Part shown: piece after piece, positions 40,771-51,431 of the stretch | Position numbering within the stretch: the first letter of the stretch is position 1 | Layout of the letters: every line of letters starts with the position of its first letter | Source: Phycisphaeraceae bacterium | GTDB lineage: Bacteria > Planctomycetota > Phycisphaerae > Phycisphaerales > Zrk34 | Direction: 5' to 3' | NCBI GenBank assembly: GCA_028282805.1 | Contig: JANQHD010000033.1 | Coordinates: 62,001-126,000, forward strand | Length of the DNA: 64,000 nt | Translations under genes and position numbers: made by a program | Notes under the pieces: generated by a model | Database searches by the model: none | Seen by the model: the letters and a program-made list of their open reading frames with translations, nothing else | Told to the model about the DNA's origin: nothing

Positions 40771-42678
40771 ATGGGGGTGGAAAAAGCCAGGCATCTGCAT
40801 TTACCGGAACCGGTCGTGGTCGAATGCCCCACACCGGACGCTTCGCCTGCGCCCGAAACGTTGTGCGACACACAGACGTGCAAGGCCGTGGTGCTGGCGG
40901 GCGGGCCGGGTTCGGTGCGCATGCCGTTTTCTAACGGCCGCCACAAGCTGGGGCTGCCGTACATCGACGGCGAGCCCCTGCTCGCGCAGCTGCTCGAGTC
41001 GTTGCACGCCAACGGCATCCGCGAGGTCGCGGTGGTCATGTCCGAGCGGCAGGACCACCGCCGGCTGGTCGAGGAAGTCGTTGCCAGCGCGTCGACGGCG
41101 CTGCCGCGTGTGACGTGCTTCATGGACAACGGCCTGGTCGGCACGGGCGGCGCGCTGGCGCCGCTGGCGGCATGGGTCGACCAATCGGAGATGCTCGTGC
41201 TCGGGGCGCACGTGGTGCTCAACGGCAACGACCTGCGCCGGGTGATCGCCGAGCACCGCGACCGCGAGCACTCGGTGACCGTGCTCATCGATCGTCAGGC
41301 GAGCCGTTCGAACGGCGAGCCGGAGGCGGGGGGCGAAACGTTCAGCGGCGTCTACGTGATTGCGCCCGAGGTATTCCAATACCTGCCCGCCGACCACTAC
41401 CTCGACATCAAAGAGCAGCTTTTGCCGGAGCTCGAGCGCAACGGGGTTGAGGTTCATTACATGGAGGCCTCGGAGCCCGTCGTGCGGATCAACAGCGCCG
41501 ACGACTACATGGCCTGGACGCGCGATTGCATGACCAAGCACGCGCCGCGCCCGGGCGGCAACGGCAACGGAAATGGCAACGGCAAATCGATGCGTGAGGT
41601 CCGCGAGCGCGTCTGGGCTGGGCGCGGGGTCGAGATCGCACCCGACGCGGCGATCACCGGGCCCGTCACGATCGGCGCCGGCACCAAGATCGCCAGCGGG
41701 GCGACGATCGTCGGGCCGACCACGATCGGCTGCGACGTCGTGGTCGGCCGCGGCGCGACGGTTCGTGCGAGCCGGGTTTGGGTCGGCTGCCGGATCGGCG
41801 AGGGCGCGACCGTGGGGGACAGCCTGCTGACCGAGCATTGCGACGTGCCGCGCGGCGGTGCGATCGACAGCGCGGTCGTCGTGCAGGCTTCGCACCTCGG
41901 CCGGCACGACCTACGGGCGTTGTGCGCCGGCCACTCGGACCGGATCGTGCTCATTTCGGGCCACGCGGGCCTGCGCGGGGCGGCGGAGGTCCGGCTGCGC
42001 GACCGGGTCGCCGCGATGGTGATGCGGGCGATCGACCTGGTCGTCGCGGGTGGGTTGCTGCTCGTGCTCTCGCCGTTGTTCGTCGTGATCGCGATCGCGA
42101 TCCGGTTGGATTCGAAGGGGCCGATCTTCTTCCGCCAGCAGCGCTGCGGCCTGTCGGGCAAGCCGTTCATGATGCTCAAGTTCAGGTCCATGGTCGACAA
42201 GGCCGATCGCGGTCAGCAGCAGTTGGCCGACGCCAACGAGATCGACGGGCCGATGTTCAAGATCGCTTTCGACCCCCGCGCGACCCGGGTGGGGCAATTG
42301 CTGCGCGCGATGAGCCTCGACGAGCTGCCGCAGCTGCTGAACGTGTTGCGCGGCGAGATGAGCATGGTCGGCCCGCGCCCGCTCGCCCGCGAAGAGATGC
42401 AGTTCTGCCCGCAGTGGCGCGACGCGCGACTGACCGTCAAGCCCGGCATCACCGGCTTGTGGCAGGTGCACGGTCGGTGGTCCGGTGTCTTCCACGACTG
42501 GATCAAGTACGACCTGCAATACGTGCGGCGGCAATCTGTCGCCTTGAACTTGAAAACGATCCTGCAAACGGCGATAATTATCCCCGTTCAGATCGTTGAT
42601 CAACTGGTCGGCCTTCTACGAAAGTCCGTGAAGCGTGCCGACCCGGCAGGTGCCAGCCATTCGCAGGGGTCTGACTAA
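40771..42678 (+). CDS. Fused nucleotidyltransferase, beta-helix and initiating sugar transferase
   Basis: 635 residues in three parts. First is an NDP-sugar pyrophosphorylase-like domain ([14 protein letters not shown], then [12 protein letters not shown]). [11 protein letters not shown] linker follows. Then comes a left-handed beta-helix of hexapeptide repeats ([20 protein letters not shown]). Last is a WcaJ/PglC-type sugar transferase with one membrane helix ([20 protein letters not shown]), [18 protein letters not shown] and [20 protein letters not shown]. The last domain should load the first sugar phosphate onto undecaprenyl phosphate. I chose the ATG at 40771 since the open frame before it lacks family similarity; the ribosome site is weak. 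Its TAA overlaps the next ATG. Confidence 0.82.
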   Translation: MGVEKARHLHLPEPVVVECPTPDASPAPETLCDTQTCKAVVLAGGPGSVRMPFSNGRHKLGLPYIDGEPLLAQLLESLHANGIREVAVVMSERQDHRRLVEEVVASASTALPRVTCFMDNGLVGTGGALAPLAAWVDQSEMLVLGAHVVLNGNDLRRVIAEHRDREHSVTVLIDRQASRSNGEPEAGGETFSGVYVIAPEVFQYLPADHYLDIKEQLLPELERNGVEVHYMEASEPVVRINSADDYMAWTRDCMTKHAPRPGGNGNGNGNGKSMREVRERVWAGRGVEIAPDAAITGPVTIGAGTKIASGATIVGPTTIGCDVVVGRGATVRASRVWVGCRIGEGATVGDSLLTEHCDVPRGGAIDSAVVVQASHLGRHDLRALCAGHSDRIVLISGHAGLRGAAEVRLRDRVAAMVMRAIDLVVAGGLLLVLSPLFVVIAIAIRLDSKGPIFFRQQRCGLSGKPFMMLKFRSMVDKADRGQQQLADANEIDGPMFKIAFDPRATRVGQLLRAMSLDELPQLLNVLRGEMSMVGPRPLAREEMQFCPQWRDARLTVKPGITGLWQVHGRWSGVFHDWIKYDLQYVRRQSVALNLKTILQTAIIIPVQIVDQLVGLLRKSVKRADPAGASHSQGSD

Positions 42679-43457
42679 TGTGGATTCGACCGTATCTGCG
42701 TCGGGCATCGACAACCTTCCTTGTTCTGGTTTGCTTGACCCTGACCGCGTGCGCGACGGCGCCCAAATCGCCGGAGAACACCAAGGGCTTGAGCTACGCG
42801 CCCGGCGACGACACGCTGAGCCTCGGGCCCGGCGATGAGATCGAGATCCGGGTCTACCGCCACGACGACCTGAACCAGCGCGTGACCGTGCCGGGTTCGG
42901 GGGTGATCTACGTGCCGTTGGCCGGCGAGATCGACGTGCGCGGCATGGACGCCTCGGAACTGCGTCGCACCCTCGTCGCCAAGCTGGACGCGTACGTCGT
43001 CGACCCCCGGGTCAACGTGACCGTGCCCGTGCGCCGCAGTCAACGCCTGGTCGTGCTCGGCGAGGTCAACCAGCCCGGCACGCTCGTCATGGACGGCCCG
43101 ACCAACATGGCCGAGGCGATCGGCCTGGCCGGCGGCTTCACGCTGGACGCCGACAAGCAGCGCGTGGTCCTCGTGCGGCGCGACGGTGAGGGCAAGCCCG
43201 TGCCGTATGTGCTGAACATCGAACAGGCGCTGAGGGCGGCGCGGCTCGAGAACAACCCGCAGATCAAGCCCGGCGACGTGGTCTACGTGCCGCCCAGCCA
43301 GTGGGCCGAGGCCGACCGGATCGCGTTGCACATCGCCCGGTGGATGACGCCGATCTTATCGGTGGAGCAGGCCATCCTGCTCGGCTACGACCTGGACTCG
43401 GCGTTCGCGGGCAACCGGACCGGCGCGCGTGACACCAACGTGATCGTCGCGCCCTGA
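42678..43457 (+). CDS. Wza-like polysaccharide export lipoprotein
   Basis: 259 residues with lipobox LTAC (Cys25). A polysaccharide-export domain (LGPGDEIEIRVYRHDDLNQR, VPLAGEIDVRG) is followed by an SLBB segment (VVLGEVNQPGTLVMDG, IGLAGGF). These proteins form the outer-membrane channel for capsular or exopolysaccharide. The C-terminus has a short amphipathic end and not the long helix of E. coli Wza. It is one base overlapped with the sugar transferase gene. Confidence 0.88.
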   Translation: MWIRPYLRRASTTFLVLVCLTLTACATAPKSPENTKGLSYAPGDDTLSLGPGDEIEIRVYRHDDLNQRVTVPGSGVIYVPLAGEIDVRGMDASELRRTLVAKLDAYVVDPRVNVTVPVRRSQRLVVLGEVNQPGTLVMDGPTNMAEAIGLAGGFTLDADKQRVVLVRRDGEGKPVPYVLNIEQALRAARLENNPQIKPGDVVYVPPSQWAEADRIALHIARWMTPILSVEQAILLGYDLDSAFAGNRTGARDTNVIVAP

Positions 43458-43603
43458 CGTGGGCCACGCCGGAACGCCAAAGGATCGGGCGAGCGGCGCT
43501 GTGCAGTGTGAACGTGGTGGGTCGCGGATCGCCACGGAGTTGAGTGTTGTGGATGTAGCGCCGGTGATTGCCCCGCACGTGCGCCGAACCGACGAGACGC
43601 AAG

Positions 43604-44650
<1,047 letters not shown>

Positions 44651-44653
44651 GCC

Positions 44654-45454
44654 ATGCGATTGCCGTACGCGTTCTTCAAGAGAGACTACCTCGTCGCGGT
44701 CAGCTACCGCACCGCGTTCACGATGCAGATCCTCAGCATCCTCGCGTTCGTGCCGGTCTACTTCTTCCTCGGCAAGCTCTTCGGCGACACCGCCTCGGGC
44801 ATGCTCGACAACTACGGCGGCAGCTACTTCGCGTTCCTGCTGATCGGCATGGCCTTCCTGGCCTACATGAACACCTCCCTGCGCACGTTCAACATGAGCC
44901 TGCGCGAGAGCCAGCTCATGGGCACGCTGGAGATCGTGCTCTCTTCGCCCACGCCGCTGTGGAAGGTGCTGGTCTACTCCTCGCTCTGGTTCTACATGCT
45001 GACCACGGTCCAGTTCGGCCTCTACCTGCTCGTGGGCCTGCTGTTCGGGCTCGAGCTCGGTGACGCCAACCTGCTCGGCAGCATCGTGGTCCTGTTCCTG
45101 GGCGTGATCAGCTTCGCCTCCTTCGGCATCCTCACCGCGAGCGTCGTTATCATCATCAAGCAGGGCAACGCGCTGAACGCGATGGTGTCGTACGTCTCGC
45201 TGATCCTCGGCGGCGTGCTCTACCCCGTCGAGGTCCTGCCCGGTTGGTTGCAGATGATCGCCAAGGTGTTGCCCATCACCCACGCGCTGGCGGGCATGCG
45301 CATGGCCCTGCTCAACGGCGCGTCGTGGTCGCAGCTCCTGCCGTACATCGGCATCCTCTGTTTGTTCGGTTTGGTCCTGTTGCCGACGGCGATCCTCAGC
45401 TTCGCCTACGCCGTGCGGTTGAGCAAGATCAGCGGCACGCTCGCGCAGTACTGA
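44654..45454 (+). CDS. ABC-2 type transporter permease
   Basis: 266 residues with six hydrophobic helices in ABC-2 arrangement. The Arg-rich amphipathic start (PYAFFKRDYLVAVSYR) and the conserved loop SLRESQLMGTLEIVLSSP match antibiotic and polysaccharide exporters. SYVSLILGGVLYPVEVLPGW is the typical fifth-helix region. It forms the channel with the preceding ATPase. Confidence 0.88.
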   Translation: MRLPYAFFKRDYLVAVSYRTAFTMQILSILAFVPVYFFLGKLFGDTASGMLDNYGGSYFAFLLIGMAFLAYMNTSLRTFNMSLRESQLMGTLEIVLSSPTPLWKVLVYSSLWFYMLTTVQFGLYLLVGLLFGLELGDANLLGSIVVLFLGVISFASFGILTASVVIIIKQGNALNAMVSYVSLILGGVLYPVEVLPGWLQMIAKVLPITHALAGMRMALLNGASWSQLLPYIGILCLFGLVLLPTAILSFAYAVRLSKISGTLAQY

Positions 45455-45486
45455 TCGGCCGGCCCGCGTCCCGTTGCCCCAGGTGT

Positions 45487-46332
45487 ATGACGATGAAGAG
45501 CCTGTTCCGAGCCGCCATCCGAGCCATCTACCGAGCCTTGCTGCCGAAGCAGGCGAAGAACACGCTGGCGCTGTGGTTGATGCTCGACCGGCAGGACCAC
45601 GCCCCCGAGCCGATCACGGCGTTCGATGATCGGCCGGTCGTCGTGCTCGCGCCGCACATGGACGACGAGGTCATCGGCTGCGGGGGCACGCTGCTGCGCC
45701 ACATCGCCGCGGGGGCGCGCGTCTGCGTCGTCTACCTGACCGACGGCCGCCGGGGCAACCCCGACCTCTACGAATCCCGCGCATCGCCCGATGAGGTCCG
45801 CGCCGCCGAGCTGGCGCTCGTCGAACAACGCAAGGCCGAGTCACGCGAAGCGGCGCAGGTGCTCGGCATCCATGAGCTCGTCTTCCTCGACGCGCCCGAC
45901 ACCCAGTTGCAAGCGACCGACCAGATCGCAGCGCGCGTGCGCGAGGTCATCGACCAGCACCGGGCGGCCTACGTCTACCTGCCCTCGCCGCTGGACACAC
46001 ACGACGACCATTGGGCCACGAACCTCGTGCTCGACCGCGCCTTGCGCAACTCAACCGAGCGCTGCCAAGCCATTTTCCGGGGGTACGAAGTCTGGTCGCC
46101 GCTGTGGGCCAACCGTGTCGTCGATATCACCGAACAGATCGATGCCAAGTCACGCGCCCTCGCTTGCTTCGTGTCACAGACCCGGCGTGTCGATTACGCC
46201 CGCGCGACCGAAGGCCTCAACGCCTACCGGTCGATCCACGTCGACAAGGGCCAAGGCCACGCGGAGGCTTTCCTCGAAATGACCCCCAGCCAGTTCACGG
46301 AACTGATCGAACGCCAGAGGCACAAAGCGTGA
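45487..46332 (+). CDS. PIG-L family deacetylase
   Basis: 281 residues with the LmbE/PIG-L zinc site: APHMDDEVIGCGGTL supplies His, Asp and Asp, and SPLDTHDDHWATN supplies the later His. The family removes N-acetyl groups from sugars such as GlcNAc-type residues. Located between the exporter and the glycosyltransferases, so it probably modifies a sugar of the repeat unit. ATGs at 45487 and 45493 are both possible. Its TGA overlaps the next gene's GTG. Confidence 0.85.
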   Translation: MTMKSLFRAAIRAIYRALLPKQAKNTLALWLMLDRQDHAPEPITAFDDRPVVVLAPHMDDEVIGCGGTLLRHIAAGARVCVVYLTDGRRGNPDLYESRASPDEVRAAELALVEQRKAESREAAQVLGIHELVFLDAPDTQLQATDQIAARVREVIDQHRAAYVYLPSPLDTHDDHWATNLVLDRALRNSTERCQAIFRGYEVWSPLWANRVVDITEQIDAKSRALACFVSQTRRVDYARATEGLNAYRSIHVDKGQGHAEAFLEMTPSQFTELIERQRHKA

Positions 46333-47579
46333 AGGTGTTGCTGATCCATTCGAAGCCGATCTCGTTGGCGGCGGCCGGATCGGATTCCGATCGCAACAAC
46401 CTCTCGGCGGGTGGTGTGGGGGCGTACCTCACCACGCTCGCCCAGCGCCTGCGCGAGCAAGGGCACGGCGTGGCGTCGGTGCGCTTCGCCCCACCCGATC
46501 ATCAATACGACACGCCGTGCGGCGAGTCGGAGCACGCCTTCCCCGGCGCCTCGCGCTACCTCGGCCGATCGCAGGCGCGCCGCCTCATGGCGGTCGTGCA
46601 AAGCGAAAACCCCGACGTGATCCACTCGCACTCGCTGCGTTACATGATGCCCGCGCGATTTTTACCCATGCTCTGCCGTGCCCGGCCGGTGGTCTACTCG
46701 CTGCACGATGTGACCCCGCTGTGCTTCTGGCACACGCGGCTGCGCTCGGACGGCACGCTGTGCGACCAGGCGGTCGGCTTGAAATGCCTGCGCAGCGGTT
46801 GCTACCGGTTGGGCGGCAACGTCCGGCTGACCGGCGACCTGCTGCGCGTGCTCACAACGCGCAGGGCGTTGGCGCACTACCGCGGCCTGCCGCTGATCGT
46901 CGTGCCCAGCGCGTTCATCCGTGACCAGTTGGTCATCAACGGTTTCGATCGATCACGGATCGAGGTCGTGCCGCTGTTCTCGCGGTTCGCGGGCGCTTCA
47001 CAAGCCGTTGATGCGAGCAACAGCTCCCGCATTCTCTGCGTCAGCCGACTGACGCGTTCGAAAGGCGTCATGAGCCTGCTCGAAGCGATGACGCACATCG
47101 AAAACGAAACGTGGCAACTTGAGGTGGTCGGCGATGGACCGCTCCGTGGCGAGGCCGCCGAGTTCACGGAGCGACACGGGTTGGCCGATCGTGTTCGTTT
47201 CACCGGCGCGTTGGGTCGCAATGCGCTCGCCGAGCGGTACCGTGAGGCGGGCATGCTTGTGATGCCTTCGCTGGCGCCCGAATCGTTCGGCCTCGCCGGC
47301 GTCGAAGCGATGGGGTTCGGCTTGCCCGTGGTGGCTTACGACGCCGGCGGCGTGCGCCAATGGCTGCAAAACGGTGTGAACGGCGTGTTGGTCGAACGCG
47401 GCCACACGCGGCGGTTGGCCGAGCAGATCAAACGGCTTTTGCACGACGATGCGCTCCGCCGGCGCATGGGCGCAGAGGCGCATCGGGTCGTGCACAGCGA
47501 GTTTACCGTCGAGCACCACGTCGAGCGGGTCGTGCGCTATTACGAACGCTGCGTCGAGGGTTGGGGTGTGCGGTCATGA
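46329..47579 (+). CDS. Glycosyltransferase family 4 protein
   Basis: 416 residues, starting at a GTG overlapping the PIG-L stop (GTGA). GT-B fold: a Gly-rich N-domain loop (NNLSAGGVGAYLTTLAQRL), a Cys-containing middle (LRSDGTLCDQAVGLKCLRSGC), and the C-domain nucleotide-sugar site PESFGLAGVEAMGFGLPVVA with the E-x7-E spacing of GT4. Expected to add one sugar to a lipid-linked chain; donor and acceptor are unknown. Confidence 0.88.
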   Translation: MKVLLIHSKPISLAAAGSDSDRNNLSAGGVGAYLTTLAQRLREQGHGVASVRFAPPDHQYDTPCGESEHAFPGASRYLGRSQARRLMAVVQSENPDVIHSHSLRYMMPARFLPMLCRARPVVYSLHDVTPLCFWHTRLRSDGTLCDQAVGLKCLRSGCYRLGGNVRLTGDLLRVLTTRRALAHYRGLPLIVVPSAFIRDQLVINGFDRSRIEVVPLFSRFAGASQAVDASNSSRILCVSRLTRSKGVMSLLEAMTHIENETWQLEVVGDGPLRGEAAEFTERHGLADRVRFTGALGRNALAERYREAGMLVMPSLAPESFGLAGVEAMGFGLPVVAYDAGGVRQWLQNGVNGVLVERGHTRRLAEQIKRLLHDDALRRRMGAEAHRVVHSEFTVEHHVERVVRYYERCVEGWGVRS

Positions 47580-48862
47580 GCGATCACGAACGGTTGCGTG
47601 TGGTCATGATCACGCCGCTCGACTTCGACCGGGCGTGGAACAACCGTGAGCACAACATGGCCCGGCGGTTCGCGGCCGAGGGTTGCGAGGTCGCCGTATT
47701 GTTCCGCCACATGAACCGTAGAGGGGGGCTGGGGCGGATGCTGCTCGACTGTGTAACGGTCAAGGTTCACAGCCGAACCGAAGCGGGCACGCAAGTGGTG
47801 CGCGTCGACCCGTTGTTCAACTATTACGGGGGTGTGAAGGGCAGCGCAGACGCCGAGCAGGCGACCGAACGCGCGGGCTTAAGCTTGCGCGCATGGCTGG
47901 TCAGCATGTTATCGCCGTTGTCGTGTCTGCGTGACCTGGGTTATTGGCCGATCATGGTGATCGTGGCGTTGTGGAAGTTGCGCGGCCGGTGGGACGTGGC
48001 TATTGGTTTCGGGCCGTGGGGGGCGCTGATCGCGTGGACGCTGCAACGGGTCGGCAAGGTCAGGCGCTGGACTTACGAGGACCGCGACTACGAGCCGGGC
48101 ATGCTGCCGCACGGTTTGCGTCGGCGTTACACGGCGTGGCTCGAACGCGCCATGATGCGGCGCAGCGATTTGATCGTGACCATCGGGCGTCGGCTCGAGC
48201 GCCTGCGCCGCGTCCAAGCGCGTCGGCACGTGCATTACATCCCCACGGGCGTGGATTGGGAGAAGTTTGCGCCCGCGCGGCAGGCGGCACACGACGGGTA
48301 CACGCTGGTGTACACCGGCAACCTCGTCAGTTGGTCGGGTGTCGAGCTGGCGATCCGCGCCATGCCGGGCGTGCTTCGTGCGCACCCGTCTGCACAGTTA
48401 TTGCTCATTGGTTCGGGCTTGCCCGCGTACGAACACCGGCTCAAGTCGCTGGTGAGCGAGCTGACGTTGGACGACGCCGTCGAGTTCGCGGGCTCGCAAC
48501 CTTACGCGCGATTGCCGGAGTGGTTGGCGCGTGCCGACGTCGGCCTGGCCACGTCACTGCCAAACGCGTACCGCCGATACGCCTGCCCGCTCAAGGTCAT
48601 CGAGTACATGGCCAGCGGCCTGCCGGTCATCGCCACGCGCCGCACCGAAGCCGAGACGCTCGTGCGTGCTTGCAACAGCGGCGTCGCCACGGCATACGAC
48701 GTCGGCCCGTTGCAGCGGGCCATCGTAAGCCTGCTGAGCGACAGAACAGGGCGGCAACGCATGGGCGAATGCGGTGTCGCGCACAGCCAGAATATGGATT
48801 GGTCGACATTGATGCGTAGGGACTTGAGCTTGATCCGATCGTTGGCCGATGCGAGTGTATGA
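47576..48862 (+). CDS. Glycosyltransferase, GT4-like
   Basis: 428 residues. The N-domain contains NNREHNMARRFAAEGCEVAVL and a hydrophobic region (WPIMVIVALWKL) that may associate with the membrane. The C-domain has YTGNLVSWSGVELAIRAMP and PLKVIEYMASGLPVIATR, a GT4-type sugar-nucleotide site. The ATGA-type overlap with both neighbours shows tight operon organisation. The sugar is unassigned. Confidence 0.85.
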   Translation: MSDHERLRVVMITPLDFDRAWNNREHNMARRFAAEGCEVAVLFRHMNRRGGLGRMLLDCVTVKVHSRTEAGTQVVRVDPLFNYYGGVKGSADAEQATERAGLSLRAWLVSMLSPLSCLRDLGYWPIMVIVALWKLRGRWDVAIGFGPWGALIAWTLQRVGKVRRWTYEDRDYEPGMLPHGLRRRYTAWLERAMMRRSDLIVTIGRRLERLRRVQARRHVHYIPTGVDWEKFAPARQAAHDGYTLVYTGNLVSWSGVELAIRAMPGVLRAHPSAQLLLIGSGLPAYEHRLKSLVSELTLDDAVEFAGSQPYARLPEWLARADVGLATSLPNAYRRYACPLKVIEYMASGLPVIATRRTEAETLVRACNSGVATAYDVGPLQRAIVSLLSDRTGRQRMGECGVAHSQNMDWSTLMRRDLSLIRSLADASV

Positions 48863-50072
48863 CGACTTGAACCACAGCAGCCGCGACAACCTCCAAGACA
48901 CGTCCAAGCCGCTGCGCATCGGCATCGATGTTCGGCCGTTGCTTCAGCTGCGCACGGGTGTCGAGCGTGTCGCGATCAACTTTATGCGTAACCTTGTGCA
49001 GGAGGGCGGCGAGCACCGTTACACGCTGTTTGCCGACCAACCCAGCGATGTGCTCGACGAGTTTGGCCCACCGTTCGAGCAGGTGATCGTGCCCGTGCGC
49101 TGGCCCAAACTGCAACGCATCTGTGACTACTGGCTCATCAGGCAGGTGCGCCCGGCGATCAAGCAGCAACAACTCGATGCGTTTCTGACCTTCAACACGA
49201 AGTTCCCGTTTGCGCCCGTCAGGCGATTCACGGTCGTGCACGGTCTCGAATGGCGGTATTGCCCATCGGGCTACCGCCGATCCGAATGGGTCAAGCAATG
49301 GTTTTGGTTTCAGGCCTGCACGCGCTACAGCCACGGCTTGGTGACGTTCTCGAACACCACGCGGGACGACATTCAAACGTTAGGCCCCAAGTGTCGCGTC
49401 CCCGCGTGCACGGTGGGTGAGGGCGTCGACCCGATCTTCCGTGCGTTGACGGATCATGAGCGCGAACCGGGCGTGTTGAAGGAACATGGCATCGATTCAC
49501 CTTACGTGCTGTCGGTGTGCAGCCTAGAGCCGCGCAAAAACATCGACGGCTTGTTGCGCGCGTTCGCGGACGTGGTTCGGCAACGAAACGAACCGTTGCA
49601 ACTGGTGCTGGTCGGCCGCCCCGGGTGGCGATCGGACAACCTGCAGCGGCTCGCGCATGAACTGCAACTGGCTGGGCGCGTCGTGTTCACCGGATACGTC
49701 GCCGACGAACACGTCGTGCAGTTGATGAACCAGGCGGAGTTGTTCGTATACCCCTCGAAATACGAGGGCTTCGGCCTGCCGGTTTTGGAAGCGATGACCT
49801 GCGGCGTGCCCGTGGTCACGTCCAGCATCTCCGCGACCGCCGACGTGGCCGGCGACGCGGCCGAGTTGGTCGACCCCTATTCGTCCGGTGATATCGCGCT
49901 TGGCATCACACGGTTGATCGACGACAAAGCGCGGCGCGCGCAACTGATTTCACGCGGGCGCCAACGCGCGGCGCAGTTCTCGTGGTCGCAGATGACGCGC
50001 ACGATGGTTCGATTCATCGCCGAGCAGTGCGGTGTTCACGAACGCGGGCAAGGGGTGGGCCATGAGCGGTAG
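48849..50072 (+). CDS. Glycosyltransferase family 4 protein
   Basis: 407 residues. RIGIDVRPLLQLRTGVERVA is the donor-side loop typical of mannosyltransferase-like GT4 enzymes. SVCSLEPRKNIDGLLRAF and SKYEGFGLPVLEAMTCGVPVV form the C-terminal catalytic half. It overlaps the upstream gene by 14 bp, and the next gene starts inside its last codons. Probably acts in assembling the same repeat unit. Confidence 0.9.
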   Translation: MRVYDDLNHSSRDNLQDTSKPLRIGIDVRPLLQLRTGVERVAINFMRNLVQEGGEHRYTLFADQPSDVLDEFGPPFEQVIVPVRWPKLQRICDYWLIRQVRPAIKQQQLDAFLTFNTKFPFAPVRRFTVVHGLEWRYCPSGYRRSEWVKQWFWFQACTRYSHGLVTFSNTTRDDIQTLGPKCRVPACTVGEGVDPIFRALTDHEREPGVLKEHGIDSPYVLSVCSLEPRKNIDGLLRAFADVVRQRNEPLQLVLVGRPGWRSDNLQRLAHELQLAGRVVFTGYVADEHVVQLMNQAELFVYPSKYEGFGLPVLEAMTCGVPVVTSSISATADVAGDAAELVDPYSSGDIALGITRLIDDKARRAQLISRGRQRAAQFSWSQMTRTMVRFIAEQCGVHERGQGVGHER

Positions 50073-51261
50073 CCTGAACATCTGCATCGTGGCCAGCGAG
50101 TTCCAGCCCGTGCCCGTGGCGACGTGGGGGGCGATCGAAGCCGTGGTGTGTGAGCACGCCAGAGCGCTGGCAGAACGCGGTCAACAGGTGCACGTGTTGA
50201 CCGTGGGCGCCGAACGGCGGGTGTTGAGTGAGACGATCGACCAAGTGACGTACCACCGGCTGGGCAGGGCGGCGGTGTACGGCGGGGGCGCCGCGGGCAC
50301 GCTGACCGGTTCGATCAGGTTCGGCCGCGCCATCAATGAGCGTTGCCGCGCGATCGAGCCGGACATCGTTCACTACCACTCGCGGTTTCCGTGTTACGTC
50401 AGTTTGAAACGTGCGCGGCGCGAACGGTCGGCGTGCCCTATGGTCTACCACGCGCACAACTGGAAACACGCGGAGCGGATGCGGTACCGCCGGCTGAGCC
50501 TGCGCCACGCGGCGGTGCAACTCGGCAGACACGTCGACAAGCAGATCGCCCGGCGTTGCGACCACGTGATCACGACGAGTCGGTTCATGAGGGACAGCAT
50601 CGCCGCGACGATCGGTGGCGGGCGTGACAAGATCAGCGTGTTGCCGAACGTGGTGGACACGGGTTTGTTCAAACCGGGTCACGCGACCGAGCCGAGCGAT
50701 GAAGTCGTGTTCGTCGGGCGCGTGGCGGAGGAGAAGGGTTTGCTTACGCTCATCGAGGCCATGCCGCGCGTGCTGCGCGAAGCGCCGGGCTTGAAATTGA
50801 GTGTGATCGGCCCTGAACAGGGTCGGACCGAGCGCGGCGGGTACGGCCGGCGGTGTCAGCAATTGGTGGCGAGTTTGAACCTCGAGGCTCACGTGTCGTT
50901 CGAGGGCGAGGTCGACAACGACCGCCTGCCGGAGCGCATCACGGCGGCGAAGGCGGTGGTGGTTCCCTCGGTGTGGGGCGAGCCGTTCGGGCTTGTGGCT
51001 CTCGAGGCCATCGCGTGCGGCGTGCCGGTTGTCGCCAGCCGTGTGGGTGGCCTGCCCGAGATCATCGATCAAGGCGAGACCGGTATGCTTGTGCCGCCCG
51101 GCGACCCCGAAGCCTTGGCCGAAGCGCTCGCGCGCGTGATCAACGACGGTGCGCTGCGCCGCAACGTACATCAGCTCGGCCCGCGCATCGTCGCTGAACG
51201 CTACACACGCGACGTGATCGGCGATCAACTGCTGGCGGTTTACGAAAGGCTTTTGGGCTAG
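50062..51261 (+). CDS. Glycosyltransferase family 4 protein
   Basis: 399 residues. ATWGAIEAVVCEHARALAERG is the N-terminal loop, FVGRVAEEKGLLTLIEAMP begins the C-domain, and GEPFGLVALEAIACGVPVVA is the nucleotide-sugar site. AAGGGG precedes the ATG at 50062, inside the end of the preceding gene. Followed by 170 bp of AT-rich sequence without a gene, which may hold a promoter for the next block. Confidence 0.9.
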   Translation: MSGSLNICIVASEFQPVPVATWGAIEAVVCEHARALAERGQQVHVLTVGAERRVLSETIDQVTYHRLGRAAVYGGGAAGTLTGSIRFGRAINERCRAIEPDIVHYHSRFPCYVSLKRARRERSACPMVYHAHNWKHAERMRYRRLSLRHAAVQLGRHVDKQIARRCDHVITTSRFMRDSIAATIGGGRDKISVLPNVVDTGLFKPGHATEPSDEVVFVGRVAEEKGLLTLIEAMPRVLREAPGLKLSVIGPEQGRTERGGYGRRCQQLVASLNLEAHVSFEGEVDNDRLPERITAAKAVVVPSVWGEPFGLVALEAIACGVPVVASRVGGLPEIIDQGETGMLVPPGDPEALAEALARVINDGALRRNVHQLGPRIVAERYTRDVIGDQLLAVYERLLG

Positions 51262-51431
51262 AAGTCTAATAATGCTAAGTAATTACAAAAACTTGTGTGG
51301 CAAAGTATGTGTGTGTGTTTTAAAATATGCCAGGGGAATGGTTGTTGCTGCAACATATCTCATCATCGCGGCGGTTTTGACTTTGATATGGACCGTGGAC
51401 GGGGACGGGACCAACTGCAACCCATACGGGA

